This document shows positions 35,401 through 48,589 of a DNA stretch of 64,000 bases, in pieces (the first letter of the stretch is position 1; the number at the start of each line of letters is the position of its first letter). The translations under genes and the position numbers were made by a program. Source of the stretch: Selaginella tamariscina (lineage: Eukaryota > Streptophyta > Lycopodiopsida > Selaginellales > Selaginellaceae); NCBI GenBank assembly GCA_003024785.1, contig PUQB01000817.1:27876-91875 (forward strand), given 5' to 3'. Under the pieces are notes generated by a model. The model made no database searches. It was not told where the DNA came from and saw nothing but the letters and a program-made list of their open reading frames with translations.

Positions 35401-35643
35401 CCTCAGTGGAAAGGACCGTATCGAGTGCTACGGCAAGTAGGGCCACAGTTTATGAGGTTTGGCACGACATTCAACCCGATCCTCCAGAGATTGTACATGT
35501 GCAACGTTGAAGCATTTTGTGCAACAGGAACAAGTTGTGCCGCCTACAAATCCACCAGTGCCTCCTCTTGATGTTCCTCCAGATCCGAGCCCATCTACAA
35601 GAGAATCTTAACCAACTTACATCCTTCCAAGAGGAGGGGATGA
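32457..35643 (+). mobile_element. Ty3/gypsy element B, pol region
   Basis: A fossil pol region. In order one can see the end of the protease region and a linker (32480-32760), reverse transcriptase (about 32780-33420, with MPFGLSNAPATFQRM and FIDDVLIHS), RNase H (about 33700-34130, with LRVDASDIGLGG and ADADALSRA), and integrase (about 34540-35200, with the H2C2 zinc finger ending CVWCQ and LVAFDLMGPFPRSTAG). Gag and most of the protease are absent, lost where element X adjoins. The coding region is broken several times. A purine-rich tract (AAGAGGAGGGGA) precedes its 3' LTR. Confidence 0.9.
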
Positions 35644-35800
35644 TGTAAGATCCATGTGTACAGCTGCATGTGCACATATTATTATTAGCATAGTGAATTT
35701 TGATAACCGTCAGATTGGATTCAATCTGAACCATTACTCTTGTATATAAGTTAGGGTTTATGAAGTAATGGATACACATTTCTATATTCCGAATTCTCAC
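35644..35800 (+). repeat. 3' LTR of element B
   Basis: A short LTR of about 155 bases starting TGTAAGATCC and matching 26208-26328. Its end is placed near TCTCACA at about 35797-35802. The base after it (CAAAG) is close to the CAAGT before the 5' fragment, a weak trace of a target duplication. Confidence 0.65.
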
Positions 35801-35802
35801 AA

Positions 35803-36432
35803 AGTGAATTATTTATTTTCATAAACTTATGTTATATCTTATAATAATATAAATAACTGGGTTATTATTAATTTACTAAACATCTTTAGTATATTAGTTA
35901 TCCTAAGTATATAAAAATTATGCTTATAATTAAATTATTCTAATATAATAAATATTAATTTAATATATTTAAACTAATTCATTTTAATTATAACAAATGG
36001 TTAGTGGGACAAAGCTAATAAGTGGAAAGTTGCAATCCAGATATTTGTTTGAATCATAGCTGGCTTCCCACCAACGGTGTTATCATAACTGCGAAAGATA
36101 TTATTAATTCAAACATTAATTATCACATTACACTTACTAATTACATACAGTATAAACATATATGGATATATATGTGTAGTGTATGTCAAAAACGTAGCAA
36201 CATACACACATACTAATGCATACATACTCAACAAGCATATAACATGTGTGCAGATTCGACATATGTTTTATATCTATATATAGATGTTTACATATACAAT
36301 TTTAGTATTAAAAGCATGATCAACTTTAGTATTATAAATGATACAACTTTAGACACATTCGCAATCTATATGTCTTTATTGATACAGATCTATGTAGAGG
36401 CATACAGAGGGTCCTGTGTGCATACAAGTCCA

Positions 36433-36475
<43 letters not shown>

Positions 36476-37989
36476 CACCTGCTTGGCACGCTTTCGGCTG
36501 TTACTAACAAATACATGCACATAACATATACAACATTATGCATGTGTGTATACATGTATTATAGAAGTATTAGTACTAAGATTATGGTTGTATACGGAGT
36601 GACCTTCGTAAAAACTACTTATGTTCATTTTACTAAATCTTTCCCTTGTAATTTCTACACATTTGTCTACGCATTCTATATTGTCATATTCACTCTAGTG
36701 ACTCTACTATAATTAAATAATTAATGCAGATTTTGAGACATTACACAATTTATGCCCTTATAATATTTTAATATATTCAATTTATACATATGAGTGAATA
36801 TATATATATATATATTAATGAGAACAATTATATTAACATAATTTTACATATGAATGAAACTTTCTTAATAATAATTTTAATTTTTTTAATAATTTGATTT
36901 ATTAAGTTTTTTCACCATCATTTTATACTTTTTTCATAAAGACTTAATACATGTGACAAAATTTTAAATGAAATTATCACATTGAAGCTAAAACTAAAAT
37001 ATATATAAACGTAAAATTTTATCAAGATAAAAATAGAAATTAAGAAATACATAATCGTTTCTTATTTAGTATATTATGTAATATGTGAAATCTATTACAT
37101 ATTTATAATAATACTTTTTTACAATATTTTTAAAGCATTTGTATAAATATTTTCATTTCATTATACTCACATGTCATTTTATCTTCAAATTTAAATTAAG
37201 GTTATCGTCATTAAGTTCGAACATGCATTAAATTTAACTTTCCAAAGCTAAATATTTTTTTTTCCCAAGTTTTCACTATTCAACAATTGATTTTAAAGTA
37301 ATATAAATTATCGTTTAATAACATAATCATTATAACCTCAATCTTTTTAAGGTTCTATACAATTTTTTAAATTAACAAATATCATAAAACTAGCTTCACT
37401 TATAAGAAATTAATATTATAATGTTTTAAAGACATTGGACATTAAACCTCAATTCCTCATGAGTGACAGCAAAACAGAATGGTTAAATGAAAGATCCATG
37501 TTGCAGTAAAGAGGGATTAAGCATGTCCTTTAAACAAAAATAATAAGAATCATAATTTATATCATCAAACAAAGGCATTGAAGAATAAGGTAAATAAGGA
37601 TGCTTGAGTGGGAGAGAAGTCAAGTGTTAGTCACATGAGAACCTTTGGGTATATAGCATGTATACACTTGAGGAAAGACAAAAGAAAAAATGAATAATTG
37701 ATAAGTCAAAAATTTGCATTTTTCTTGACTATTGTGAATAAAGTAAGGGGTATAAACTTTTTAATGAGAACGACTTTAGCTTTAGCAGCCAAGAAAACAT
37801 CTAAACACCTTTAATAAGGACTAGTCTAGTAATGACTCCCACGATGAACGAAAAGAAGATAAGGGGCAACAATAGCAAGGCAAATGGGACATAAAGAACA
37901 TGCTCCTTCACCTTTAGTACAACAACAAGAAATTCAACAATGGCCAATTGAGAAAAATCTACTTTAATTTACATTAAGCTGCACATCAA
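35803..37989. other. AT-rich DNA without recognised genes
   Basis: Mostly AT-rich intergenic sequence. A (TG)n microsatellite lies at 36436-36470. A weak coding-like look around 36240-36700 is explained by low-complexity TA and TG tracts. Nothing else can be supported. Confidence 0.55.
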
Positions 37990-38360
37990 CACCAAATGAA
38001 CTAAACATGCCTTAAAGGGGAAAAAGACTCATGATTGGGAACATGTAACAAAGAAGGAGTTTGATTTAGTTATAATGAATGATATGTGGGAGTTATGCAT
38101 TCGAAGGGAAGAGAATTGGTTGATAGTAAATGGATTTTCTAGATGAAGTATAATGAGCACAAGTTAGTGAACATGCATAAGGTTAGACTTGTCACATGGT
38201 TTTAAACTTCATTGAGACATTCTCACAAGTGGCTTGGCTTACCTTGATCAAGACAATTTAAGAATTGGCTCTAAGAAATGCATAGACTTTTTCAATTCTA
38301 CAATGTGTATAGTATATACAAACCTTGTCCATTCACTAACGGTTTTAATTTATCTATGAT
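37990..38360 (+). mobile_element. Possible Ty1/copia reverse-transcriptase relic
   Basis: Translated text such as WIF-MKYNEHKLVNMHKVRL around 38130-38200 resembles the start of the copia reverse transcriptase (K-W-F-K-KYN...KARLV). No LTRs or other domains are seen. It is an old, heavily broken fossil; the call is tentative. Confidence 0.35.
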
Positions 38361-38584
38361 CAAGCTATAACTTTCGTCGTGCCTCCCGTTTTTTCTCTCA
38401 AATGATTATAAGGGAATTAATTTCAAAATTAAAGTCTATTACATTTATTGATGTCTTGTAAATAACATTGTGAGTTTATAATGAGTTTTGATAAGTTTAT
38501 AATGCACCGTTACAGACCCCACCAATTAAAATGTTTATATTAAATATAACTATAACCAGTTATAATTCACATATTTGTGTAGAG

Positions 38585-39430
38585 TCGCTTGGGATGCCCT
38601 TAAAGACCACTAGATGCCTAGGCAAGTAAGAGACTTAGGGTTTGACCCCTTGGAGTGTCTACGTTCTAAACCTCAAAGGACAACCTTAATAAACTTAAAA
38701 TTTTGCTCTAACTTAAACAAACTCATGTCTTGACCTCACAATAAAGACATATGCCCGCTCTTAACATATACAACCCTTACCCAAGAGCACAACCTTTGTA
38801 TGACTATGAATGATGACTTGATATTACATTATACCCTAGGGTTAATATTTATTAATTATATGAATGTATGCTATAGGTAGACACAAAAGTGTTTCTTTAA
38901 GTAGCTTTTAAGGTTTGACCAATCTAAACTCTTTAGCATGGGCCTTTTTTGAAGCACACACATGGTCACTTATGTTTAAAATTATTTACATTGGTCAACC
39001 CTTAAACATGTTACCTACCCTAAGGATGAACACCATTAACCATAATGAGCACACTTAATTAAGAGACTTGACCTTCTTTGAATAGATGCTAACGCTCAAT
39101 ACTTTTATTCGACCACAAACATATTATAATTTTTTAGAGTCATTAATGCTTCAATATTGAATCATGACATAAGTCATATTTTAAGTGTTATACTGTAAGA
39201 ACTAATTTAATATCATAAATAGCATATGACACAATTTCTAATTACATAACCCTTTAGAATCAAGAGTTACATATAATGTCATGAATGTGGTTTATTAAAG
39301 ACCAACTCTCATTAAGCCTTACCTTTTCACTTTAACAAGGCTTTCCTTCCAAAATGGGAATTTTGGCCTCACTTTAATGGTCATTCTTAGCAAGGGTTTT
39401 GACCCCTAATCTAATGAGGTTTTAATTAAA
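38585..39430 (-). mobile_element. Very old relic of the long-LTR family
   Basis: On the reverse strand this stretch follows the order of blocks of the long LTR: CTCATGTCTTGACCTCAC, ACCC-AGAGCACAACC, GTTATACCCTAG-like, GACACAAAAGTG and TGAATAGATGC. It is similar to 7860-8320 but much more diverged. It is AT-shifted, as expected for old methylated DNA. Confidence 0.55.
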
Positions 39431-40898
39431 TATTTTTTAAATTATAATCATTATTTAGTTATGACTTTATTACTTTAATAAAATTGTTATTTAATTAATA
39501 ATTTTGCCTAAACATACATAGTAGAATATGTACAAGCTAACAATATATCATCGTTTAGTCTTGTACCCACTTGCAACCTTTTGTACCTTGAGGTAATCGA
39601 AGCTTCCAAATTGTTCATTGAATTATCTTTGATAAAGTTGTGCCAAAAAAATAACAATTAAAATAAACCATAAATAACAATCAAACTTATAGGATTTCAA
39701 TATATCTTTTTGACCTCTACTACATTCAATTTTTTCACTTGGCTAGAAACTTCTCAAAGCCTTTAAATTTTGTTTTGTTATTAAGAGCCTCATATAGTGT
39801 CAAAGTTTAACCCAAAGGGCCAACACGTGGCTGTCAGGTGGCCATTCGGCATTATCACCCTATGTAAGCAACGCTAAATTTCCCAGAACAACCCCAACGA
39901 CCCCTAAGGTTAGACTCTAATGCCTGGGGATAACCCTAGTTGACTTAGGGTTTAGCCTAAGTCTCCCTAGAGTGTCTGCCCCCAAAACCCTTGAGGGATA
40001 ACCCTAGTTGACTTAGGGTCTTGCCCTAGAAGACCTAGACAGGCTCATGCCCTAACCCCCATCAAGGAGACGTGTGTTCCACACATACCCTAGACAGAGC
40101 TAAGGCATCGTCACTTACCCCTTGAGGAATCACCCTCATCCGGGAGTACAACCCCTTTAGGGCGACAAGGGGTACCCTGAACCACGACTAACCCCTAAGG
40201 GTTTGAGTGGCCAAGTTATATCCTAGACCTAGGGCTAGTACTTAGTGAGGACACGAGTGTGTGCCGTAGGCGGACACGAGTGTTCTGCTAAGCAAACTCC
40301 TTAAGGCTAGGTTTGGGATAACCTTAAGCACATGACCTTGCGAGTGCCTTACGAAAGGGCTTTTGCTAATGAGCTTAGGTTGTTCAACCCCTGGATTCCA
40401 AAGAGAACACTCCTCTAGCCAAGTGTGCCAAAGCACACCTAGTTACAAAACCTAACCTCCCTTGAGTGGATGCCCAAGGCTTAGCACCCTAGTGCAAGCA
40501 AAGCATGCCTGTTTGCTAGAGTATCCAACCCCTTAGCGACAAGCCCATGACATAACCCCAAAGGGCGTGCCTCGGGCGTTGTACCATGTGACGTTTAGCC
40601 CAGTGTCACATCTCCATGTGACACTGCCTTCCATGATGTGGGCTATCATGCCATAGCCCTTAGATTCAAGAGTTGCACCAAGTACCACAAACGTGGTTCC
40701 TAAATGCCAACTCTAGAACCCCCTCAATGAACCCTCAGGAACCATGTAACGTGAACCTGTCAAACAAGATCCCACGCCCACAGTTGGACAAGGACACGGA
40801 TGTGCCTTGCTTGGCCGTGAGTGCTACACCTAGCTTGACGTGGAGGAGGAGGCTAGAGACAAGCCTCAACCTCTGCCTCTTGGAACGTGCATTCCGAC

Positions 40899-41453
40899 TG
40901 TCACAACCCGATACAGGATACAGGATTCCGGATACAGGATGTAGGATACAGGATACGGGTTACAGGATATGCCTGCAGGATATTCCTATAGGATATACCT
41001 ACAGGATATTCTTATAGGATATGCCTATAGGATATGCTACAGGATATGCCTAGAGGATAAGGGACACTATTCTTAGCTCATGACTAGATTAGACTCATGA
41101 CTAGATTAGCTTGGAGTTGTGAGCATAAAAGCTCCGACCTAATTGTTGTACAATCAGTTACTATCAACACCAGTCATTCTACGATTATTCTTGTTCCTTG
41201 TTCTTGTCTTGTCTTACTCTTTGCCTCCTGCTCCTGCCTTGCTCCCGGATCCTGTCTAGTTCCTGTCTTGTTCCTGGATCCGGTCCTGCGCTTTCCTGTC
41301 TTGCTCCCGGATCCTATCCTGATCCTGTCCTACTCTTGAATCCGTCCTGTTCCTGTTCCTAGTTCCTGTCCTTGCTCTCGTCCTGTTCCTGAGTCAAGCC
41401 TTCCTGTTCTCGGAATCCTACTCGCTTCCTGGTTCCTGGATCGTGGCTTGATA
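40899..41453 (+). repeat. 5' LTR of element A
   Basis: About 555 bases starting TGTCACAACCCGATACAGG. The first 160 bases consist of ACAGGAT-based short repeats; the last 220 are CCTG/TCCTGTTCCTG-rich. Differences from the 3' LTR are few and mostly small indels. Confidence 0.9.
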
Positions 41454-44400
41454 GTTTGATAGTAACTGCTTTCATAGCTCTTCGTTTCCTAGCTACTTTT
41501 TTTCCTTGATTCTTTTCCTTCGTTTTTCTCCTTTCTTTCTTTCATAAGATCATGGCTGATTTTGAGCACTTCCAACGCGAGCACCAAATGTTGCTCCATG
41601 AGCTGGCCACTTTGTGCCAAGTGGTCACCGATCTGTAAGGCTCCACCCATGCGGCACATGCAGCTGTTGATGCATCCTCCAAGGCTGCTGCGCAAGCTCT
41701 CTCTCAGGCATCGGTGGTTCCTTCTTCATCGAACTTTTCTCCGGAGCCGAAGATCAGCATGCCAGAGAAATTCAGTGGCAACCATGCTGATTTCCAAGGT
41801 TTCCTGAATCAGATCCAGCTCTTGATCCGCATGCAACCACGCCGCTACTTGACGGATGCACAAAAGGTTGGCCTTTTGGCATCCTTACTAAGTGGATCTC
41901 CACGAGCTTGGGTTGCTCCCTTGCTGGAGCGTGACGACCCATTGATGGAAGACTTTTGAAGGTTTCGTGGCTGCCTTTGAAGCCTGCTTTGGAGATCCTG
42001 ATAAGTACCGTTTTGCATGCACAAAGTTTACGGAGGCTCACACAAGGATCATACCAGCTTCCGTTTATGCATCCGAATTCCAGCAATTGTGCACGAACAT
42101 TCCATGGGACGAGACTGCATTGATCGAACATTTCCGTTTTGGGTTGAGGGATGACGTGAAGGACCTTCTCCTTACGTTACCGGATGCTCAAACGTTAGCG
42201 GAGATCATGCAACAGGCCGTTTGCTGCAACAACCGTTTGTTCGAGCGCCGTCAGGAAAAATTCCGTCAGTAGTTTCCTACTAGCCAATCATTAGCCGTAG
42301 CACATGTTCCTACGACACCTTCTGGAGCAGTTCCTATGGAGGTTAACAATTCCAAGCGTGGCCCACTTTCAACTGCTGAGAAGCAACGTCGACGGGGTGA
42401 GAACCTATGCTTGTATTGTGTGCAGCAGGACACAAGGTGGCGAATGTCTAATAAAGCCAGAAAGTTCAAGACGCGTGAAGTTGAAGCTGAAGTTCAGTCG
42501 GAAAACTTCAATGTCCACTTCGTCTAGGAGCCGCGAAGTTGGACGTAGGTGCAGGCTCCATTGGTGCTGCTCATACCATTCCATCACTCAAGTTTCCTGT
42601 ACACATTCGCCTCAATAACCGAGAGCTCAAGGAGTTTGCCCTGTTAGACACTGGTGCAAATGCATGTTTCATGGATGACACTTTTGGCAGCTCAGCATGG
42701 CATTCCGGTGGTGAAGTTGAAGCGTGCAGTTCCTGTAGAGGTGGCCGATGGTCGTTTGATTGCTTCTGGCGCAGTTACCCACGCTACCACACCTCTCTCT
42801 TGCAGTCATGGTGCATTCAACTGTTCAATTTCCTTCAACTTGATCAAGACTCGGTCGACTCCCATCATTTTTGGCATGCCATGGTTCGTTGTTGCAAATC
42901 CGCAGATCGACTGGAGGTCTAGGACGCTCACGTTTTCCTCTCCAGCAGCCAGGATCAATCCTGTACCTTCCTGCGTGCAGGATACATCCTTGGTGTCTGA
43001 GGCAGTACAAGCTACAGGATTGACCGTGCCTGTTCCTGTACCAGTGTTGAAGACTCCTCCTCGACAGGATTCACCTCATGTCAGTTCCTCAGCACATCCG
43101 CAGGTTCTCTCCACTCCTGTAAGTTTGCGGATTCCTGTACAGGGTTCTTCCAATCCTGTATCAGTGTCGAAGGTTCCTCCTCAACAGGATCCACCTCCTG
43201 TTGGTTCGTCAGCACACTCACAGGCTCTCCTCACTCCTGTGCAACCACGGACTTCTGTACAGGATTCTTCCAATCCTGTACACTCGTCAACATCCACACA
43301 GGTTTCTCCCAATCCTGCCTCTTTTTACTCTGTTCTGTTCCACCCCCCAAGATCCTTCCTCTTTTTCAGTCACAGCTCCCTCCTTCTCCTCTCCGAGTTC
43401 TTACCACTACCATGCATGAACTTACCACTGATCCTGCTCCTTTCCACCTTTTTGCCTTTCAAGTAACTCCTACGTCCTCTTCTACCTTTCCTGTGTCTGA
43501 CTCTCCTGTTTTTCAATCTCCTTCGCCTACTCCTTCTCCTTCTCCTCCTTCTTCTCTACCATCCAAGTACCACGACTTTAAGGACGTTTTTGACAAGCAC
43601 AAGGCTACAGTTCTTCCTGTTCACAGGTCCTACGACTGTCCTATTGATCTTGCAGAAGGAAAGACCCACCGTTCGGACCGATTTACGCATTGTCACCCAC
43701 AGAGTTGGAGGTTCTTCGCCAGTACATCGAGGACAACTTGGCATCCGGCTTCATTCGTCACTCAAAGTCCCCTGCAGGAGCGCCAATCTTCTTTGTCAAG
43801 AAGAAGGATGGGAGCTTACGTTTGGTTGTGGACTACAGGGGTTTGAATCAAGCTACCATTCGGAATCGGTACCCGTTGCCATTGATCCCGGAACTTCTCG
43901 ATCGGCTGCGAGGAGCAAAGGTGTTCACGAAGATCGACTTACGAGGGGCCTACAACCTTGTACGGATTCGTCCGGCGATGAGTGGAAGACTGCCTTTCGT
44001 ACAAGGTATGGACACTTCGAGTACACGGTGATGCCTTTCGGCCTTACCAATGCCCCAGCCGTGTTCCAACACATGGTGAACGACATCTTTCGTGACTTCT
44101 TGGACCAGTTTGTGGTGATCTACCTCGACGACATTTTGATTTTCTCCAAGGACCAGGCGGCACATGACAAGCATGTACGTTGGTTCTACAGCGGCTTCGA
44201 GCATGGCCTGTATGCGAAGTTGGAGAAGTGTTTTTTCGATAGGGATTCTGTGGAGTTCTTGGGCTACATCGTCTCTCCTGCTGGCGTTTCCATGGACATG
44301 CACAAGGTGAAGACCATCGTGGAGTGGGAGAGGCCCAAGTCTGTACGAGATGTACAATGTTTCCTTGGCTTTGCAAACTTCTACAGGGATTCATACAGGA

Positions 44401-46522
44401 CTTCTCCAAGCGTGTACTTCCACTCACGGAACTCACCAAGCGCACAGAGGTTTTCTCTTGGTCCGACAAGGCGGAACATGCATTCACAACACTCAAGGAC
44501 ACCTTCACGACAGCTCCGATTTTAGCACATCCTGATCCTTCTCGTCCTTTCTTCGTTGAAGCAGATGCCTCGGATTTTGCAGTAGGATCCGTCCTATCGC
44601 AAGTTGGAGAGGACAAGTTGCTTCATCCTGTAGCTTTTCACTCTCGTAAGTTCCTGTCGGCGGAGATCAATTACGAGATTCATGACAAGGAACTCAAGGC
44701 CATTGTGGATTCGTTTGAGGAGTGGCGGCATTTCCTGGAAGGTGCTGCACATCCTGTACAAGTTCTTACGGATCACAAGAACCTGGAGTACTTTCAAACG
44801 GCTCGAGTTCTCAGTCGGCGACAGGCTAGGTGGGCGGAGTTCCTATCACGTTTTGACTTCGTCATCGTCTACAGGCCCGGTTTTCGGAATGGCAAGGCGG
44901 ACGCATTGTCTAGGCGCTCTTACCTTGCACCAAGCCCGGGCGATCCTGCATTTGACTGTCAAAGGCAAGTGTTGTTGGGTCCTGATCGATTCCGGCTTGC
45001 GGCACTGCAGGTTCATCAGGCTCCAGCAAATTCAACACTCCTACAGGACGTCCGTTCGCAGTTGGCTACAGACGACTTGGCAAAGAATGTGTTCTCACAC
45101 ATTCATCCTGACGTTGCAAGTTCCTCTTCCTCCAGTTCCCGTCCAGACTACAACCTGTTCACCATACAGGATGGACTCCTGTACCGGGAAGGTCTCCTGT
45201 ACGTTCCTGTTGGTGTTTGCAGGACTCGTGTGGTACAGGATTGTCATGATACCCCGGCTACAGGACATTTTGGTGTGGCCAAGACAGTTGAGTTGGTGAC
45301 TCGCAACTATTGGTGGCCTGGGTTGCGAGGTTTTGTGGAAAGGTTTGTACGGAGTTGTGACACCTGCAACAGGTCGAAGATGCCCGTCATGCACCTCTGG
45401 TCTTCTTCGTCCTCTTCCTGTTCCTTCTGCTCCTTGGAGATCCATTTCTATGGATTTCCTCACAGATCTTCCTCCTTCTCGTGGATTCGATGCAGTTCTT
45501 GTGGTGGTTGACCGTTTCACCAAGCAGGCTCATTTCCTACCTGCAACAAGACAGCTACAGGTCAGACAACTGAGTTGGTGATCCGAGGTGTTCCGACATC
45601 ATGGTCTTCCTGAGAGCATTGTTTCCGATCGAGGTCCACAATTCATGTCCAAGTTTTGGCGAGAGCTTCTTCGGAGTCTACAGGTTAAAGCGGATCTTTC
45701 TTCAGGATATCACCCGCAAACGATGGGCAGTCAGAACGCACAATCAGACCTTAGAATAGTATCTTCGTTGCTTCATCATTACCAGCAGGATAACTGGTTG
45801 GACCTTCTTCCAATGGCGGAGTTTGCCTACAACAACTCCATTCACGCATCTACAGGCCAGACACCTTTCTTTGCTCTTACAGGCCACCATCCACGTTTTG
45901 ACTTTGCTCCTCCTGCTTCTCCTTCTTCCGCTCCTGCAGTACAGGATCGTCTCAGCATCTTCGCAGGTACAGGATGATCTCCAGGTTCATCTTCAGCAGG
46001 CACAGGAACGTACAAGCATCATGCTGATGCTCACCGTCAGCCGGCACCTGCATACAAGATTGGTGATCTCGTGTGGCTTCTTCGTCGACACATTCGCACC
46101 AACAGGCCTTCTTCTAAGTTGGATTTTCAACGATTGGGCCCTTACAGGATCGTGGCGGAGGTAAATCCTGTAGCTTTCCGACTCGAGTTACCATCCACGG
46201 TGAAACTTCATCCTGTGTTTCACACCTCCTTGTTGGAGCCGTATCATCCTTCTTCTCTTCCTGGTCGTGCTTCTTCTCCTCCCCCTCCTGTGGTCATTGC
46301 TGGTGAACCTGAGTACGAAGTTGCAGCCATCCTTGATTCTCGTCTTCATCGCCGCCAACTTCAATACTTGGTGGATTGGAAAGGTTATTTGCCTACCGAT
46401 CGCACTTGGGAACCTGCATCCAACTTACTCCATGCTTCTTCCAAAGTTGCTGCCTTCCATCGGCATTATCCTGCTAAACCAGGTCCTAAGACTCGTGGAA
46501 CTCGTCCTTAGGGAGGAGGTGC

Positions 46523-47066
46523 TGTCACAACCCGATACAGGATACAGGATCCGGATACAGGATGCAGGATCAGGATACAGGATACGGGTTACAGGATATG
46601 CCTGCAGGATATTCCTACAGGATATACCTACAGGATATTCCTATAGGATATGCCTATAGGATATGCTACAGGATATGCCTAGAGGATAAGGGACACTATT
46701 CTTAGCTCATGACTAGATTAGACTCATGACTAGATTAGCTTGGAGTTGTGAGCATAAAAGCTCCGACCTAATTGTTGTACAATCAGTTACTATCAACACC
46801 AGTCTTCTACGATTATTCTTGTTCCTTGTTCTTGTCTTACTCTTTGCCTCCTGCTCTCCTGCTCCGGATCCTGTCTGTTCCTGTCTTGTTCCTGGATCCT
46901 CTCGCTTTCCTGTCTTGCTCCGGATCCTATCCTGATCCTGTCCTGCTCCTGATCCGTTCCTGTTCCTGTTCCTAGTTCCTGTCCTGCTCTCGGTCCTGTT
47001 CCTGAGTCAAGCCTTCCTGTTCTCGGAATCCTACTCGCTTCCTGGTTCCTGGATCGTGGCTTGACA
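46523..47066 (+). repeat. 3' LTR of element A
   Basis: 544 bases, preceded by a purine tract (GGGAGGAGGTGC) and ending CGTGGCTTGACA at the target duplication. Confidence 0.92.
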
Positions 47067-47718
47067 CCGACAAGACCTCCTAGGCATGGATTTGCCAACG
47101 TTAAGGGTAAGCTACCCCGAAGGTGGGACGTACCCCTGGCATCTGGAAGTTAGGGCAGCACAATAGAGGGTTGTACCTTAACGACACAAGCTGAAGCTTG
47201 CACCAGCAGAAGAGCAATGAACTCATTCATGAACTCAGGAGCTCTCCTACATATACTCTACCTTATTTATGTGACGGAGCCCCCCCCCCCCTCTTTTCCT
47301 ATATGTGTTAGTGGGCTGCACTGAATTTTAACCCCTTAGACAAATTAGCAATATGAGCTTATAACTCACCCTTACTCCTACCCCTAAACCCTATCCAAGG
47401 GGGTGGGGGGTTTTAGGGCATGGTTAGGGCAACCCTAGGGGTGTTCCTAACCCTACTTAACACGCCGAACTCATCTGCAAAGACCAATCAGCCTATTCGG
47501 GACATCAAAATTGGGGGTGGGTTTTTAGAAGGTAAGTTCTAGCTTCGCTTAGAGTTTCCTGCAAATACCTAATGACACCCGACCGGACCATCACCAGATA
47601 CCCAAGTGCACTAAGCGGGCATGTTTCCTACTACATCTAGGGTCCATCAACATAGTACAGTAAGTAACAACAGTCAACGTCCAAAGTAAAGGGTCGAGTC
47701 ATAGTAAAAACTATGACA

Positions 47719-48589
47719 TATAGAACCAACCCAAACACTCGCACCTGTAAAAAAAGAGATATTAGCATTTTAACTAAAATGAAATGGACGCATTATCATT
47801 CTTTCCTAATACCCAAGTATCCTATGCTACTTGTTCTACTCTTATTATGCAAACATGTTTGTTCTTCAAAGTTTTTTATTGATATTTTCTACATCTTTAA
47901 AAAAGTAAATAAGTTTAACCATTGGTTTGGGGATTTCTTTAGCTTTTCTATACTTCACAGGGTTTGTTATATGCATATCTCTCTCTTTTATGTTGTTGAA
48001 GCTTCCCAAGTTTGATTAGGAACTTCTTTTTGCTAAAACCATCATCAAATTCATTTTCAAAGTCCTTGATGAGAACCCTTTTTTGCTTCCATTATTGATG
48101 CATTAGTTCTTACCTTAGAGGTATTTAATATGTATTGTGTAAGAGCAAATCTTATTTGCTTTATGAATCTTTGTTTAACATTTATTCCTAATAAGGTTTT
48201 CTAGTGAAAATGATAACACATGTTTTGATGGAACTTGGTGGTGATTTAGTGAAGGCCCATTTGGTAGCGGTGGCATGATATCATTTATTATTTGGATTCA
48301 TTGCTTTTCTATTATTCTTGCTGCTTTGTTAATTGATGATGATGTTGTCCATGATGTAGTTGTTATTTTGGATGTGGTTGTTTTACTATTGTGTGTTTAA
48401 TGTTAATGATTTTCCAACTTGTGAAATTTCAAAGAATGTGGGGATATCAATGAAGCAACATGGAAAGTTAGTATTACCTGTGATGCTTGGACTTTGCTGA
48501 ATATGTGTCTTATATTGGGGTGACATCGCATTGGATCAGCAACGGCTACACAAAGTTTGTTGGGCGTTGTGGAGATTGAGGGTGCACAC
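47719..48589. other. Unassigned DNA before the hAT relic
   Basis: AT-rich sequence with no clear gene. It may include the worn 5' part of the hAT element, whose end I could not place. Confidence 0.4.

Larger units (their letters stand above)
40899..47066 (+). mobile_element. Chromodomain Ty3/gypsy element A, nearly complete
   Basis: A chromovirus-type LTR retroelement of 6168 bases with matching LTRs and an exact target duplication CCGAC (40894-40898, 47067-47071). In order: gag (about 41550-42270), a damaged zinc-knuckle region (about 42400), protease (about 42600-42930, LLDTGANACFM), a proline/serine/valine-rich linker (42950-43560), reverse transcriptase (about 43690-44350, YLDDILIFS), RNase H (about 44460-44920, FFVEADASDFAVGS), integrase (about 45240-46000, zinc finger then [15 protein letters not shown]), and a C-terminal chromodomain (about 46300-46440, YLVDWKGYLPTDRTWEPASN). 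The ends look whole, but the coding region has several breaks, some perhaps due to sequence quality. Similar LTRs and a clean target duplication make it the youngest layer at this site. Confidence 0.93.
39798..47718 (-). mobile_element. Solo LTR Y, split by element A
   Basis: A complete Y-type LTR in reverse orientation, from TGTCAAAGTTTAACCC to AAAAACTATGACA, 1748 bases once the inserted element A and its target duplication are subtracted. The 5-bp target duplication TATAG is exact (39793-39797 and 47719-47723). No internal region remains, so this is a solo LTR. Similarity to 27291-29112 is high, and the same G/C run is present (47280-47291). Confidence 0.88.
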
